Of a stretch of 64,000 nt of DNA, positions 25,264 through 33,860 are shown in pieces. The notes beneath the pieces were generated by a model that had not been told where the DNA came from, did no database searches, and was given only the letters and a program-made list of their open reading frames with translations. Every line of letters starts with the position of its first letter. The stretch's first letter is position 1. The translations under genes were made by a program, and so were the position numbers. Source of the stretch: Spirochaeta thermophila DSM 6578 (GTDB lineage: Bacteria; Spirochaetota; Spirochaetia; Winmispirales; Winmispiraceae); NCBI RefSeq assembly GCF_000184345.1, contig NC_017583.1, positions 744,001-808,000 on the forward strand, read 5' to 3'.

Positions 25264-27393
25264 GTGGCACGCTGGCAGAAACCGCCTATCGATAAGAACA
25301 GGGTGCTCGGAATCTCCGAACGGTTCGGACTCGACCTTCTCACCTCCACCATCCTGGTGAGGAGGGGGCTCGACTCTCCCGAGGAACTTTCCTTCTTCAT
25401 GGAACGACACCTCCGATACCTGCACAACCCTTTCCTGTTCGAAGATATGCCCCTTGCCGTGGAACGCGTGATCCAGGCGAAGGAGGAGAGGGAACGTATA
25501 CTCGTCTTCGGGGACAGGGATGCGGACGGGATCAGCTCCACCGTGCTCCTCACGGAGTTCCTCGAGGAGATGGGTATGGAGGTGGACTGGCGGGTCCCCA
25601 TGGGGGACGAACAGTACGGGCTTTCCCTCGATGCAGTGGAGGAACATGCCCGGAACGGGGGATCGCTCATCATCACCGTGGACTGCGGCATCTCCAGTGT
25701 GCGGGAGATCACGAGAGCTGCCGAGCTCGGTCTCGACGTCATCGTTCTCGACCACCACGAACCCAAGGAGGAACTCCCTCCCGCCTACGCCATCATCGAT
25801 CCCAAGGTGGAGGGGGCCGGTTACCCGTTCCGCGATCTGGCCGGATGCGGTGTGGTGGCGAAGTTCCTCTGGGCTCTCACCTTCGGCCTCACCGACCACT
25901 TCAACCAGGAGGTGAGCCTCCTCAATATACGGCCGGGTAACGAGGCCTACATAGTGGAAGTGATACGCACCGAGAACCTCATAGAGCTCGACAGGGTGCA
26001 GGAATCGATCGTACCGGGCATGGTCCCGGTGGACCGCACCAGAATCTACGATCTCATCGCCCAGTCCCCCATCTACGTGTACGATCTGCCGCTCCAGCAG
26101 CGGCTTTTCCAGGCTACGTTCGGCAGGGGCGTGGAACTCCAGGCCTTCGACCTCAAGCCGCTGGTGGAACGCCTCTACCCCTCGCTGAAGGGCAGGAGCC
26201 TCCTCAGATTGAAGGACAGGTCCCGGGGCGCCCTCTACAGGGAGAAGCCTCCCGAGGAGATCGACGTCCTCTTCTCCCTCTTTCAGGCCGTACTCATGGA
26301 GGAGACCGGGGTGCTCCGCTCCATGGAGCGGGTGATGGACCTGGTGGGGCTGGGAACGCTCGCCGATCTCATGCCCCTCAGGAACGAGAACCGGATCCTG
26401 GTGAGAGAGGGGCTCGTCCGTCTCTCCGATCCGGAACGGCCGGGGCTCAGGGCCCTCATGGCACGTCAGAAACTCCTGGGCAAGAAGCTCGCTCCCCGGG
26501 ACGTGCTCTGGCAGGTGGGGCCGGTCATCAATGCCTCGGGACGGATGGGATCTCCGGACGTGGCGGTGCGTCTCCTCCTCTGTCGGGACTCTGCCGAAGC
26601 GGAGGCCCTGGGTGATGAGCTCCTCAAGCTCAACGACGAACGGAAGCGACTCGGGGAGGACCTGTGGCAGAGGATACAGCCCCAGGCCTACGAGAGTTTC
26701 ACCCGGTTCAAAGAGAAGTTCGTGCTCGTGTATCACGATGCGGTCCAGCGGGGCGTCACCGGGATCCTCGCGGCCCGGCTCGCCCAGAAATTCAAGGTAC
26801 CCGCCGCCATTCTGGCCCCCCTCGAAGAAGAGGGGAGGCTCGTGGGTTCCTTGAGAAGCTTCCAGGGCGTAGGGGTGCTCAATCTTCTCACGGCATGCGA
26901 GGACCTCCTCATGGAGTATGGCGGTCACGACTTCGCCGCAGGATTTTCCCTGCACCCCGAGCGCCTGGAGGAGTTCATCGAGCGACTCGTCGAGGTGGTG
27001 GAGGACCTGGGGCTTCCGCTTCGCGATGAGGAACCGCTCATCATCGACGCCGAGATACCTCCCTCATGGATGACGCCCGATATCATGAAGGTGGTGGAGT
27101 TCTTCGCCCCGTACGGGGAGCAGAACCCCCCCCTCAGGTTGCTCTACCGGGAGGCCGTGGTCCGTGACATCCAGTTCATCGGCCGCAACGGACAGCCGCA
27201 CGTCAAGTTCCACCTCGCCATGGGAGGCTCTCTCTGGCCTGCCGTGTATTGGGGGGCGTCGGACAAGGTGAACGTGGAGTTTTCCGAGAACGACGAAGTG
27301 GACGTGGTGTTCACCCCCACATGGAACACCTTTCAGAACCAGGAGACCATCCAGCTCACGGTCGTGGACATGAAGCGATGCGAAGGATCCTGA
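25264..27393 (+). CDS. recJ: Single-stranded-DNA-specific exonuclease RecJ
   Basis: A 709-aa 5'-3' single-strand exonuclease for recombination and mismatch repair. The DHH catalytic motifs are present: GDRDADGISS (motif I), VDCGISS (II-like), DHHEP (III). The DHHA1 part contains YHDAVQRGVTGILAARL and GGHDFAAGFSL. It is longer than typical RecJ because about 150 residues are inserted between the DHH and DHHA1 parts (about residues 205-350). GTG start with GAGGAGG about 9 nt upstream. Its last 16 bp overlap the next gene. Confidence 0.92.
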   Translation: MARWQKPPIDKNRVLGISERFGLDLLTSTILVRRGLDSPEELSFFMERHLRYLHNPFLFEDMPLAVERVIQAKEERERILVFGDRDADGISSTVLLTEFLEEMGMEVDWRVPMGDEQYGLSLDAVEEHARNGGSLIITVDCGISSVREITRAAELGLDVIVLDHHEPKEELPPAYAIIDPKVEGAGYPFRDLAGCGVVAKFLWALTFGLTDHFNQEVSLLNIRPGNEAYIVEVIRTENLIELDRVQESIVPGMVPVDRTRIYDLIAQSPIYVYDLPLQQRLFQATFGRGVELQAFDLKPLVERLYPSLKGRSLLRLKDRSRGALYREKPPEEIDVLFSLFQAVLMEETGVLRSMERVMDLVGLGTLADLMPLRNENRILVREGLVRLSDPERPGLRALMARQKLLGKKLAPRDVLWQVGPVINASGRMGSPDVAVRLLLCRDSAEAEALGDELLKLNDERKRLGEDLWQRIQPQAYESFTRFKEKFVLVYHDAVQRGVTGILAARLAQKFKVPAAILAPLEEEGRLVGSLRSFQGVGVLNLLTACEDLLMEYGGHDFAAGFSLHPERLEEFIERLVEVVEDLGLPLRDEEPLIIDAEIPPSWMTPDIMKVVEFFAPYGEQNPPLRLLYREAVVRDIQFIGRNGQPHVKFHLAMGGSLWPAVYWGASDKVNVEFSENDEVDVVFTPTWNTFQNQETIQLTVVDMKRCEGS

Positions 27394-28292
27394 TCGTTCT
27401 CTTCGTTGCGGCGATACCTCTCCTGGCCGATCCCCCCACCCTCCTCGCCCCCTCGTTCGCACGGGAGGGGGAGGTCTACCCGGTCCTGATCACACGGGTA
27501 TCCGGACCCCTCACGGCCGTGCTCGTGTCGGAAGCGGGGAGCGCGCTCGCCGCCTCGCCTCTCTTCCCCCTTGAAGGGACCCGAAGGACCCTCTACGGAT
27601 TCCTCGCCGTCCCTCCGGGGTACGGCTCCTCGACCGTCTCCCTCGTGGTGCGCGACGGGAAAGGGGTGATCCTCCTCTCCAGGAGGGTCACACTGCTTCC
27701 CCGCGCCTACCGCAAGGAGGAGATCCCCCTCACCCCGGGGCTCACGCAGATCCGTACCGATCAATCGGAACGAAGGATCCGCGAGGCACGTGAGCTCTCC
27801 GAGCTCCTCTTCACGGTTTCTCCCGACGCCCTGGGACTTTCCAGTCTTTGGTTCCTCCCGGTTTCCGAGGGACGCTTCTCCTCCTGGTTCGGTGACGAGC
27901 GCCTCTACCGGTATGCGAACGGAGGAACGGACAGTTCGCGCCACACCGGGGTGGACATCGCGGCACCCGAAGGGACACCGGTGCGTGTCCCTTCGCGGGC
28001 GATGGTGGTCCTGGTACGCGACAGGATCGTCACGGGCCGTACGGTGGTGCTGCGACACGGGCCCGGTATCTACTCCCTCTACTATCACCTTTCCTCCATC
28101 TCGGTGGAGGAGGGAGACGAGGTCGAGCCCGGCGATCTCCTGGGCACGGTGGGGTCCACCGGACTTGCCACCGGAGCGCACCTCCACTGGGAGGTGCGGG
28201 TGCAGGGCGTGCCTGTGGATCCCCTCGCGCTCGTGGGAGGGAGCCTCCTTGACAAATTGAGGGAACTCCTTATAATGGAGGAACGATCCTAG
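27378..28292 (+). CDS. Secreted M23 (LytM-type) peptidase
   Basis: A 304-aa exported protein with signal peptide [17 protein letters not shown]. The first half is a beta-rich region without recognised motifs. The C-terminal M23 zinc endopeptidase domain carries [14 protein letters not shown] (HxxxD ligands) and GAHLHWEV (HxH, catalytic and ligand His). All expected catalytic residues are present, so it probably cleaves peptidoglycan cross-links or activates amidases. The ATG lies inside the recJ 3' end, so translation is likely coupled. The rpsU promoter lies within its last codons. Confidence 0.9.
   Translation: MRRILIVLFVAAIPLLADPPTLLAPSFAREGEVYPVLITRVSGPLTAVLVSEAGSALAASPLFPLEGTRRTLYGFLAVPPGYGSSTVSLVVRDGKGVILLSRRVTLLPRAYRKEEIPLTPGLTQIRTDQSERRIREARELSELLFTVSPDALGLSSLWFLPVSEGRFSSWFGDERLYRYANGGTDSSRHTGVDIAAPEGTPVRVPSRAMVVLVRDRIVTGRTVVLRHGPGIYSLYYHLSSISVEEGDEVEPGDLLGTVGSTGLATGAHLHWEVRVQGVPVDPLALVGGSLLDKLRELLIMEERS
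28249..28276 (+). promoter_or_regulatory. Consensus promoter of rpsU
   Basis: Perfect TTGACA, 16-nt spacer, perfect TATAAT, inside the 3' end of the peptidase gene. The predicted start near 28283 leaves a leader of about 20 nt with GAGAGGGG as ribosome site. Confidence 0.85.
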
Positions 28293-28303
28293 AGAGAGAG
28301 GGG

Positions 28304-28528
28304 GTGATTGTCATCATACACATACCCGTGGACAACGGAGAGCCTCTCGAGAAGGCCCTCAAACGATTCAAGAGGGTGGTGGAGAAGGAAGGCGTCATCA
28401 GGGAATGGAAGAAGCGGGAGTTCTACATAAAGCCTTCGGAACTCAAGAACCAGAAGAAAAAGGCTCTCCAGAGAAAGCTTCTCAAGAAGCTCCGCAAGAT
28501 GCAGGAAAAAGAATCCAGCAGACGATAA
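28304..28528 (+). CDS. rpsU: 30S ribosomal protein S21
   Basis: A 74-aa basic protein that starts with GTG. The S21 core is [19 protein letters not shown] followed by a Lys/Arg-rich C-terminal helix ([16 protein letters not shown]). S21 helps the 30S subunit base-pair with mRNA leaders. Own consensus promoter, AGAGAGGGG before the start, and a terminator directly after the stop make it a compact single-gene unit. Confidence 0.95.
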   Translation: MIVIIHIPVDNGEPLEKALKRFKRVVEKEGVIREWKKREFYIKPSELKNQKKKALQRKLLKKLRKMQEKESSRR

Positions 28529-28557
28529 GGGCGCAGGAAGGCGCCCTTCTTTTTTTG
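28528..28557 (+). terminator. Rho-independent terminator of rpsU
   Basis: An 8-bp stem AAGGGCGC with 6-nt loop AGGAAG and its complement, followed after one C by seven T. It begins at the last base of the rpsU stop codon. Confidence 0.92.
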
Positions 28558-28584
28558 TGCGTTCGTGCACGGTCGGTGCCACAC

Positions 28585-29367
28585 CTATGAGAGGGCCTCC
28601 CTGATGACCTCGGAGAGGACGGGGTGGAGCCTCCCGTTCGTGGCGAGAATGGGTGATGTTTCGAAAGGGAGCGGCTCGGCTTCATAGGTGGTGCACATCC
28701 CGCCCGCCTCCTGCACGATGAGGGCCCCTGCAGCGAAATCCCAGGGGTTGAGGATGGGTTCCCAGAATCCGTCGACCCTTCCGCAGGCCACATAGCACAG
28801 ATCGAGGGCGGCCGCGCCGGTGCGCCGTATGCCCAGAATACCCCGCCGGAAGAGACGCCTGAGCACCTCGAGGTTCCGAACCACCTCCTCGGTCTGGGTC
28901 TGGTAGAACCCGGTGACGAGGAGCGAGGTGGCCAGGTCGCTCACCTCGGAGACGTGGATGGGCTCCTCGTTGAGGAAGGCCCCCTCGCCTCTCTCTGCGG
29001 TGAAGATCTCCCCTCTCACGGAATCGCACACGGCCCCCACGATCACCTCGTCTCCCTCCTTGAGGGCCACCGAACAGGCGAAGAAGGGGAATCCCCGTGA
29101 GAAGTTGTTGGTCCCGTCGAGTGGATCGATGATCCAGGTGTAGGGAGAGGAGGTGGGTTCGTACGAGTGTTCCTCGGCCAGGATGTTGTGGGTGGGAAAG
29201 GCCTCTCGTATGAAGGTTACGATGGCCTTCTCCGCCTCTATGTCGGCAGTGGTCACTCTGTCACGGATCCCGGATTTCGTGGAGATGTGGAAGCCTCCCG
29301 TGAGGTAACGGAGGTGCACCTCTCTTCCTATGAGTGCGGCTTCTCGTGCGACGGACAGGAAAGACAT
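28585..29367 (-). CDS. Inositol monophosphatase family protein
   Basis: A 260-aa Mg2+/Li+-sensitive phosphatase family member (SuhB/CysQ group). The metal-binding motifs are ILAEEHS, WIIDPLDGTNNF (residues about 77-88) and the C-terminal NPWDFAAGALIVQEAGG. It would hydrolyse inositol phosphates or related sugar or nucleotide phosphates; the substrate is not decided by sequence. GAGGAGG lies 5 nt before the ATG. It stands alone, convergent with rpsU and divergent from a lipoprotein gene. Confidence 0.92.
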   Translation of the reverse strand: MSFLSVAREAALIGREVHLRYLTGGFHISTKSGIRDRVTTADIEAEKAIVTFIREAFPTHNILAEEHSYEPTSSPYTWIIDPLDGTNNFSRGFPFFACSVALKEGDEVIVGAVCDSVRGEIFTAERGEGAFLNEEPIHVSEVSDLATSLLVTGFYQTQTEEVVRNLEVLRRLFRRGILGIRRTGAAALDLCYVACGRVDGFWEPILNPWDFAAGALIVQEAGGMCTTYEAEPLPFETSPILATNGRLHPVLSEVIREALS

Positions 29368-29440
29368 CGTTCCTCCTCGTGATGCTAGGTGGCCTTACTA
29401 TAACAGAAAGGGCGAGGGGAGGAAAGCGAGGCCCTTCGGC

Positions 29441-29469
29441 TTGCAGCGGAGGGCGTTTTCTGAGAAAAT
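29441..29469 (+). promoter_or_regulatory. Possible promoter of the 29476 lipoprotein gene
   Basis: TTGCAG, 17-nt spacer, GAAAAT (weak -10), ending 6 nt before the ATG. Confidence 0.35.
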
Positions 29470-29475
29470 GCGGTG

Positions 29476-30108
29476 ATGAGACGGTTCTTGTTCCTCTTAC
29501 CCTTTCTCCTGCTCGCGTGTACGGGGGCCCCGCCTTCGGTGCTCGAAGTATCCCACAGCCTCGTCTATTCCAGGAATCCCGCATCCGGCGAACAGGAACT
29601 CCTTCTGCTCTGCAGCGCCGCCGTCCTGGACGACGACGGGATCGACGACATCGAGGTGGTGTACGTGATCAGAGACGAGGCGGGTCTCTACTGGGAGGTC
29701 AACGAAGAGGCGTGGGACATCTTTTCTCAGGAGGGCCAGCACTGGCTCTCCTTCACCCTCGCCTCGCCGGGAGCCGATCCGTTTCCGAGCGGCACCTACC
29801 GTCTCCTCGTCCGCGACTACGGGGGGAGGGAGGCGGAGCGCACCTTTCTCGTGAAGGAACACCCGGCCTCATACCCCGCCGAGAGGTTCCCCTCCCTCTT
29901 CGTACAACAGGGGAGCGTACAGTCGAAGAGTTCCGAGCCCCTCAAGGTGATAGGATACGATGGAGAGGGAAGACTTCTCTTCTCCCGCGAGCTCAAGCCC
30001 GGCGCCTTCCTCTCTCGGGAGCAGATCCCCGAACAGGTGGCGGTGCTCTACGCCCTCATCGAGCGGGAGGACTATCTCCTCCGCTCGGGGCCCTACGCCG
30101 TCTACTGA
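29476..30108 (+). CDS. Predicted lipoprotein of unknown function
   Basis: A 210-aa protein with a lipoprotein signal: hydrophobic MRRFLFLLPFLLLAC and the acceptor Cys at residue 15, followed by TGAPP. The mature part looks beta-rich, with an immunoglobulin-like flavour (DDDGIDDIEVVYVIRDEAG, then GTYRLLVRDYGGREAERTF), but I recognise no family. A GTG at 29473 is an equally possible start. No ribosome-binding site is visible. The 3' end overlaps the convergent ParB-like gene by 7 bp. Confidence 0.7.
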   Translation: MRRFLFLLPFLLLACTGAPPSVLEVSHSLVYSRNPASGEQELLLLCSAAVLDDDGIDDIEVVYVIRDEAGLYWEVNEEAWDIFSQEGQHWLSFTLASPGADPFPSGTYRLLVRDYGGREAERTFLVKEHPASYPAERFPSLFVQQGSVQSKSSEPLKVIGYDGEGRLLFSRELKPGAFLSREQIPEQVAVLYALIEREDYLLRSGPYAVY

Positions 30109-31034
30109 GGATCGGCCGGAGGTCTCCTCAGCCACGAGGTGAGCCTCTTCCACCAGCGGGAGAGACGCCTCTTCCACGTGGTCCCGTGCCGCTGGGCGAA
30201 CTGGATCACCGCGGTGCGCAAATCGTAGTCCTGTCCGTACTGTCGCTTGAGATCATCCCAGTGCTTCACGCACCACAGGTAGAGATCGCCCTCCGTGCGT
30301 CCCGGAAACATGCTGAGGATGTTCTCCTTGCGGATGACCTCCACGATGGGACGGTACACGTTCTCGTACCACGACCGGAAGGCCTCTTCGAAGGGGATCT
30401 CGTAGTCCTTGTCCATGTTGATGTAGTACTTGTGGACCAGGATGTGCTCGTAGAGTTCGTCGTATCGTCCCGGGGTGCTGAACCTGATCTCGACCCCCGG
30501 AAGCACCCTCTCCATATCGGTCTTCTCCCGGAATTCGGCGTACTCGTAATCGATCACCCTTTTCCGGAGTTCGTCGAGCGTCATGTCGGGGTGGAGCGGG
30601 ATTTCGGCGTTGAGACTCGTCACCTCGGCGTCGATGAACTTCGACCCCTTGCTCTTTGCCACCGAGACCCGATGGTTGCCGTCTCTGACGAAGTACACGC
30701 CCCCCACCTCGTAGAGCTTCACGGGCGGGAGCTCCTTGTAGGCGAGGTGCGCCTGATCGATGCTCTCCCATCTCCCTCGGGTGTGCCCATGCCGGGGGAG
30801 GAATTTCTTGTTGAAGTCGAGGTACCTCCCCTCGCTCCCCACGATCTTGTCGATGGGCACGGTCTTGAGCCCCAGATAGCGTTCTCCCTTCGGTCTCAAG
30901 AGTTTCTTCACCTCATCGAGAGGGAGGAGCTCCTGTCGTTGCGGTGAGGTGAAGGAGAGGATGCGTTCGAAGAACTCCCGCATACGGGCTCGTTCGAAGT
31001 CTTTTTTCGCCTGCTCTCGAAGGAAGTCGGACAT
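30102..31034 (-). CDS. ParB/sulfiredoxin-fold protein of unknown function
   Basis: A 310-aa protein. Residues about 55-135 resemble the ParB N-terminal/sulfiredoxin fold: VPIDKIVGSEGRYLDF at the start and VYFVRDGNHRVSVAKSKG, the nucleotide-binding G-x-H-R motif of that fold. There is no helix-turn-helix of chromosomal ParB, so a role in segregation is unlikely. The C-terminal half is helical and basic, ending RRLSRWWKRLTSWLRRP. AAGGGGG precedes the ATG. It is the last of three minus-strand genes (TPR protein, phosphoesterase, this one). Confidence 0.7.
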   Translation of the reverse strand: MSDFLREQAKKDFERARMREFFERILSFTSPQRQELLPLDEVKKLLRPKGERYLGLKTVPIDKIVGSEGRYLDFNKKFLPRHGHTRGRWESIDQAHLAYKELPPVKLYEVGGVYFVRDGNHRVSVAKSKGSKFIDAEVTSLNAEIPLHPDMTLDELRKRVIDYEYAEFREKTDMERVLPGVEIRFSTPGRYDELYEHILVHKYYINMDKDYEIPFEEAFRSWYENVYRPIVEVIRKENILSMFPGRTEGDLYLWCVKHWDDLKRQYGQDYDLRTAVIQFAQRHGTTWKRRLSRWWKRLTSWLRRPPADPQ

Positions 31035-31056
31035 GGATCCCCCTTATATACCTCGA

Positions 31057-31713
31057 TCAAAGAGACGGTTCGAGGAGGTAATATTTGAAGACATTGATCA
31101 CCGTGGTCTGCTGGTACCGGGACTCCCTCTTCTCGAGGCCGTTGTAGAGATGGATGTGCCCATGGAGGTGGTAGCGGGGCTTGAAGGTCTTGAGGAGCCA
31201 GAGGAAGCTCTTGAATCCGCGGTGACAGGGATCGGGCCTGTCGTTGATCCCGTAGGGCGGCGCATGGGTCACCAGGATGTCGAGGAATCTGCCGTAGCGG
31301 ATCCTGTTGTAGAGGAGTCGGGGGACGAGGCGGAGGACCTTCAACCACATCTGGAAGTCGCTGTACTGGTTGAGTCCGTTGTTGTACCGGTAGGAGCCCC
31401 CGAGACCGGCGATGAGGAGTCCCTTTACCTTCAGCACCCTGTCGCTTATGTAGGTGGCGCCGAACTTGTGGGGAGGGACGGGCTGGGCGGAGAAGGGGAT
31501 GGGGATACTGGGCCTGAAGAGCCCGAGGTACTTGAGGTTGTGGTTGCCGAACACGAAGAGCACGGGTTTGTTGAACATGCTCGCGAGGAAGCCGAGGTAC
31601 TCCATGGGAAGGTCGCCCGCGCTTATGACGAGGTCGATATCGGGGAAGTGTTCCTTGACCCTGGGGCTGTAGATGATCGGATCCACCTCGTCGGAGACGC
31701 AGAGTATCCTCAT
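31057..31713 (-). CDS. Metallophosphoesterase-like protein with altered motif I
   Basis: A 218-aa calcineurin-like phosphoesterase. Motifs SAGDLP (GD), FGNHN (GNH), VTHAPPYG (H) and HGHIH (GHxH) are intact. The first motif, normally DxH, reads CVSDEVDP, so its His metal ligand is missing. The ATG overlaps the stop of the upstream TPR gene (ATGA), so the two are translated together. Substrate unknown. The ParB-like gene follows after 22 bp. Confidence 0.85.
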   Translation of the reverse strand: MRILCVSDEVDPIIYSPRVKEHFPDIDLVISAGDLPMEYLGFLASMFNKPVLFVFGNHNLKYLGLFRPSIPIPFSAQPVPPHKFGATYISDRVLKVKGLLIAGLGGSYRYNNGLNQYSDFQMWLKVLRLVPRLLYNRIRYGRFLDILVTHAPPYGINDRPDPCHRGFKSFLWLLKTFKPRYHLHGHIHLYNGLEKRESRYQQTTVINVFKYYLLEPSL

Positions 31714-33086
31714 ACCTTGAGGACCCCGGAATCCATGTCTATGCGCTGGAGGAGCTTCTGGAGTACGTTCTTGTCGTGGAGGTCGATGGGGCGCGTTTCC
31801 GCATACTCGCGGGCGAGCTTCGAGAACGGGGCGCTCGCCACGATGACCCCGCGTACGAGGTTCTGTTCCCTCATGGCCTCGTGCGTGGCCCGGACCGTGG
31901 CCTCGTCTATCATCTCGGTGGTACGGTAGATCCTCACGAGGCGGGGGAGCTTCCTGGTGTTCCTCCATTTCGTCTCCACGTCGACGGCGATGATCTCCGC
32001 CCCGTTGGGGATGGGCTTGATGGTGGTGACCGCGAGGTTCATCGCCTGGATGATGCTCTTGCAGATCTCGAGAAAGAGGTTCTCATTGCAGGTGAGGAAG
32101 TCCTTGATCCTGTCGTCGTGGTGCACATCCTGGTACTGGGCCAGTTTCTCCCCCACGTCCTGGAACGAGGGATTGATGCGATAGATGAACTCCCACTGCT
32201 CGAGCGCATCTTCGATCCGCCTCCGTTTCTCGTAGGCGATGGAGAGGAAGTAGCGGGCATAGAGCATCTCGGGGTTGGTGGCCTCGGGACTGAGTTTGAC
32301 GGCCCGCTCGAGCTCCATGATCGCGCTCTCGTAATCGCCCATGTTGAGGTAACAGGTCCCCCGCTCGATGAGGGATCTGAGCTTGTAGTCGGGATGCCGG
32401 ACGGACTTCTCGAAGGAGAGGAGTGCCGCGTGATACTCCTTCGCCTCCCGGTAGATCTTGCCCAGATAGTAGTAGGCCGGGAGGATGTCGGGATCGTAGC
32501 GGAGTGCGGTCTCGAGCTCGGACCGGGCTTCCGGGTACTTGTGCATGCGGTAGAGGAGGGCTCCCAGCCTGAAGTGGGCGTCGGCGTACCGTGGGTTGAG
32601 CTCGATGGCCTTCCGGTAGTAGATGAAGGCCCTGTCGCTCTGATTCCTCATCTCGAAGAGCTGTCCGCACTTGTAGTAGTAGTCGGGCATCTCGGGATAC
32701 CGCTTGAGGAGGAGCAGGTACTCCTTGAGCGCCTCTTCCGGCTGGTTGAAGCTTTTGTAGAGTTCGGCTATGGTTTCCCTGTACTGGATTTCGGGGCAGT
32801 ATTCGGTGAACACGCCTATCCTGCCTACCATCTTGAGCTCCATGAGGGCGAGTTCGGGACGTCCTGTCTTGAGGTAGGCGAGGCCGAGCAGGTAGTGGGC
32901 TTCGCTGTTGCGGGGGTCCCGCTCGGCGATGGCCTTCGCCATCTTGATGGCCTGGTTGTAGCGTTCCTGTGAGATGAGATGGGCGATGGAGGAGATCCGA
33001 CGGGGGAGGAGGATGGCCTTCAAGAGGAAAAAGATAAACACTCCCAGTCCGATACCGACGATAATAACGGGTATGATAATGAACAT
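31710..33086 (-). CDS. Membrane-anchored TPR protein
   Basis: A 458-aa protein with an N-terminal membrane segment (MFIIIPVIIVGIGLGVFIFF). About eight tetratricopeptide repeats span roughly residues 40-300, with periodic Ala/Gly/Tyr as in NSEAHYLLGLAYLKTGRPE and YADAHFRLGALLYRMHKYPE. The C-terminal domain of about 130 residues (from NLFLEICKSIIQAMNL) looks like a restriction-endonuclease-type fold, with IIAVDVETKWR as a possible metal/catalytic strand; this is by eye only. TPRs bind partner proteins. First gene of the unit with the phosphoesterase and ParB-like genes, divergent from two other TPR genes. Confidence 0.75.
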   Translation of the reverse strand: MFIIIPVIIVGIGLGVFIFFLLKAILLPRRISSIAHLISQERYNQAIKMAKAIAERDPRNSEAHYLLGLAYLKTGRPELALMELKMVGRIGVFTEYCPEIQYRETIAELYKSFNQPEEALKEYLLLLKRYPEMPDYYYKCGQLFEMRNQSDRAFIYYRKAIELNPRYADAHFRLGALLYRMHKYPEARSELETALRYDPDILPAYYYLGKIYREAKEYHAALLSFEKSVRHPDYKLRSLIERGTCYLNMGDYESAIMELERAVKLSPEATNPEMLYARYFLSIAYEKRRRIEDALEQWEFIYRINPSFQDVGEKLAQYQDVHHDDRIKDFLTCNENLFLEICKSIIQAMNLAVTTIKPIPNGAEIIAVDVETKWRNTRKLPRLVRIYRTTEMIDEATVRATHEAMREQNLVRGVIVASAPFSKLAREYAETRPIDLHDKNVLQKLLQRIDMDSGVLKV

Positions 33087-33108
33087 GCAGGTGCACCTTC
33101 CCTCGCGG

Positions 33109-33852
33109 GTGAGTCTTATAAAAACACTACAGCGTTTTCTCGTGTGTGTCAAATGCGGCGCCTTTCTGGTCTTCTCCCTCGTGGGGGAATGGCCCGCCGG
33201 GGCCGAGGAGCTCTCGCTCTTCGCCCGCGGGGAAGAACTCTTCATGCAGAACAAACTCCAGGAGGCGGTCCCTCTCCTGGAGGGGGCGATCGGGGAGAAT
33301 CCCTCTACTCCCCAGGTCTACCTCTACCTCGGGGCCGCCTATCAGGCCCTCGGGCTCCACGAGAAGGCGATAGATGTCTTCAAGCAGGGGATCGACCGCA
33401 CCGATGGGTACGATGCAATCTTCTTCTTCAACATGGGTAACAGCTATCTGGCACTGGGGCATCAGGATACCGCGGAGCTCATGTACACCGAGGCCATCTC
33501 CCTCAAGTCCACATTCCCCAAGCCCTACCTCAACAGGGCCAACACCCGGGTACGGCTGGGCAAGTACCAGGACGCGATCGACGACTATACGATCTACCTC
33601 AGGCTGGATCCCACCACGCCCCAGAGGACGAACATAGAGAAGATGATCGCCCTCCTCGGAGAGAAGCTCCTCGAAGCCCAGCGCCGGCAGGAAGAAGAGG
33701 AGCAGAGGCGGAAGGAAGAGGAGGCGAGGAGGAAACAGCTTCTGGACTCCGTGCTCAAGTCCCTGGAGGAGGCCGCCGAAGAGACACAGGACGTCGAGGC
33801 CGGGACCGAAGGGGCTCAGGAGTTCTCGGAAGAGCTCGAACTCGCCGACTAG
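33109..33852 (+). CDS. Exported TPR protein
   Basis: A 247-aa protein. From the GTG at 33109, residues about 5-34 form a signal-like hydrophobic segment ending PAGAEE. Three to four TPR units follow (VYLYLGAAYQALGLHEKAI and AIFFFNMGNSYLALGHQDTA), then a Glu/Arg-rich coiled coil from about residue 185. The start is uncertain because no good ribosome-binding site is visible and several upstream ATGs are in frame. An 8-bp gap separates it from a larger TPR gene, so they form an operon. Confidence 0.65.
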   Translation: MSLIKTLQRFLVCVKCGAFLVFSLVGEWPAGAEELSLFARGEELFMQNKLQEAVPLLEGAIGENPSTPQVYLYLGAAYQALGLHEKAIDVFKQGIDRTDGYDAIFFFNMGNSYLALGHQDTAELMYTEAISLKSTFPKPYLNRANTRVRLGKYQDAIDDYTIYLRLDPTTPQRTNIEKMIALLGEKLLEAQRRQEEEEQRRKEEEARRKQLLDSVLKSLEEAAEETQDVEAGTEGAQEFSEELELAD

Positions 33853-33860
33853 GAGGGACC

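Noticed and set aside
23686-26955. Long open frame of 1089 codons on the minus strand.
   Set aside because: It is antisense to the nucleoside phosphorylase and recJ genes, which have clear family motifs; the frame is open only because of GC-rich codon bias.
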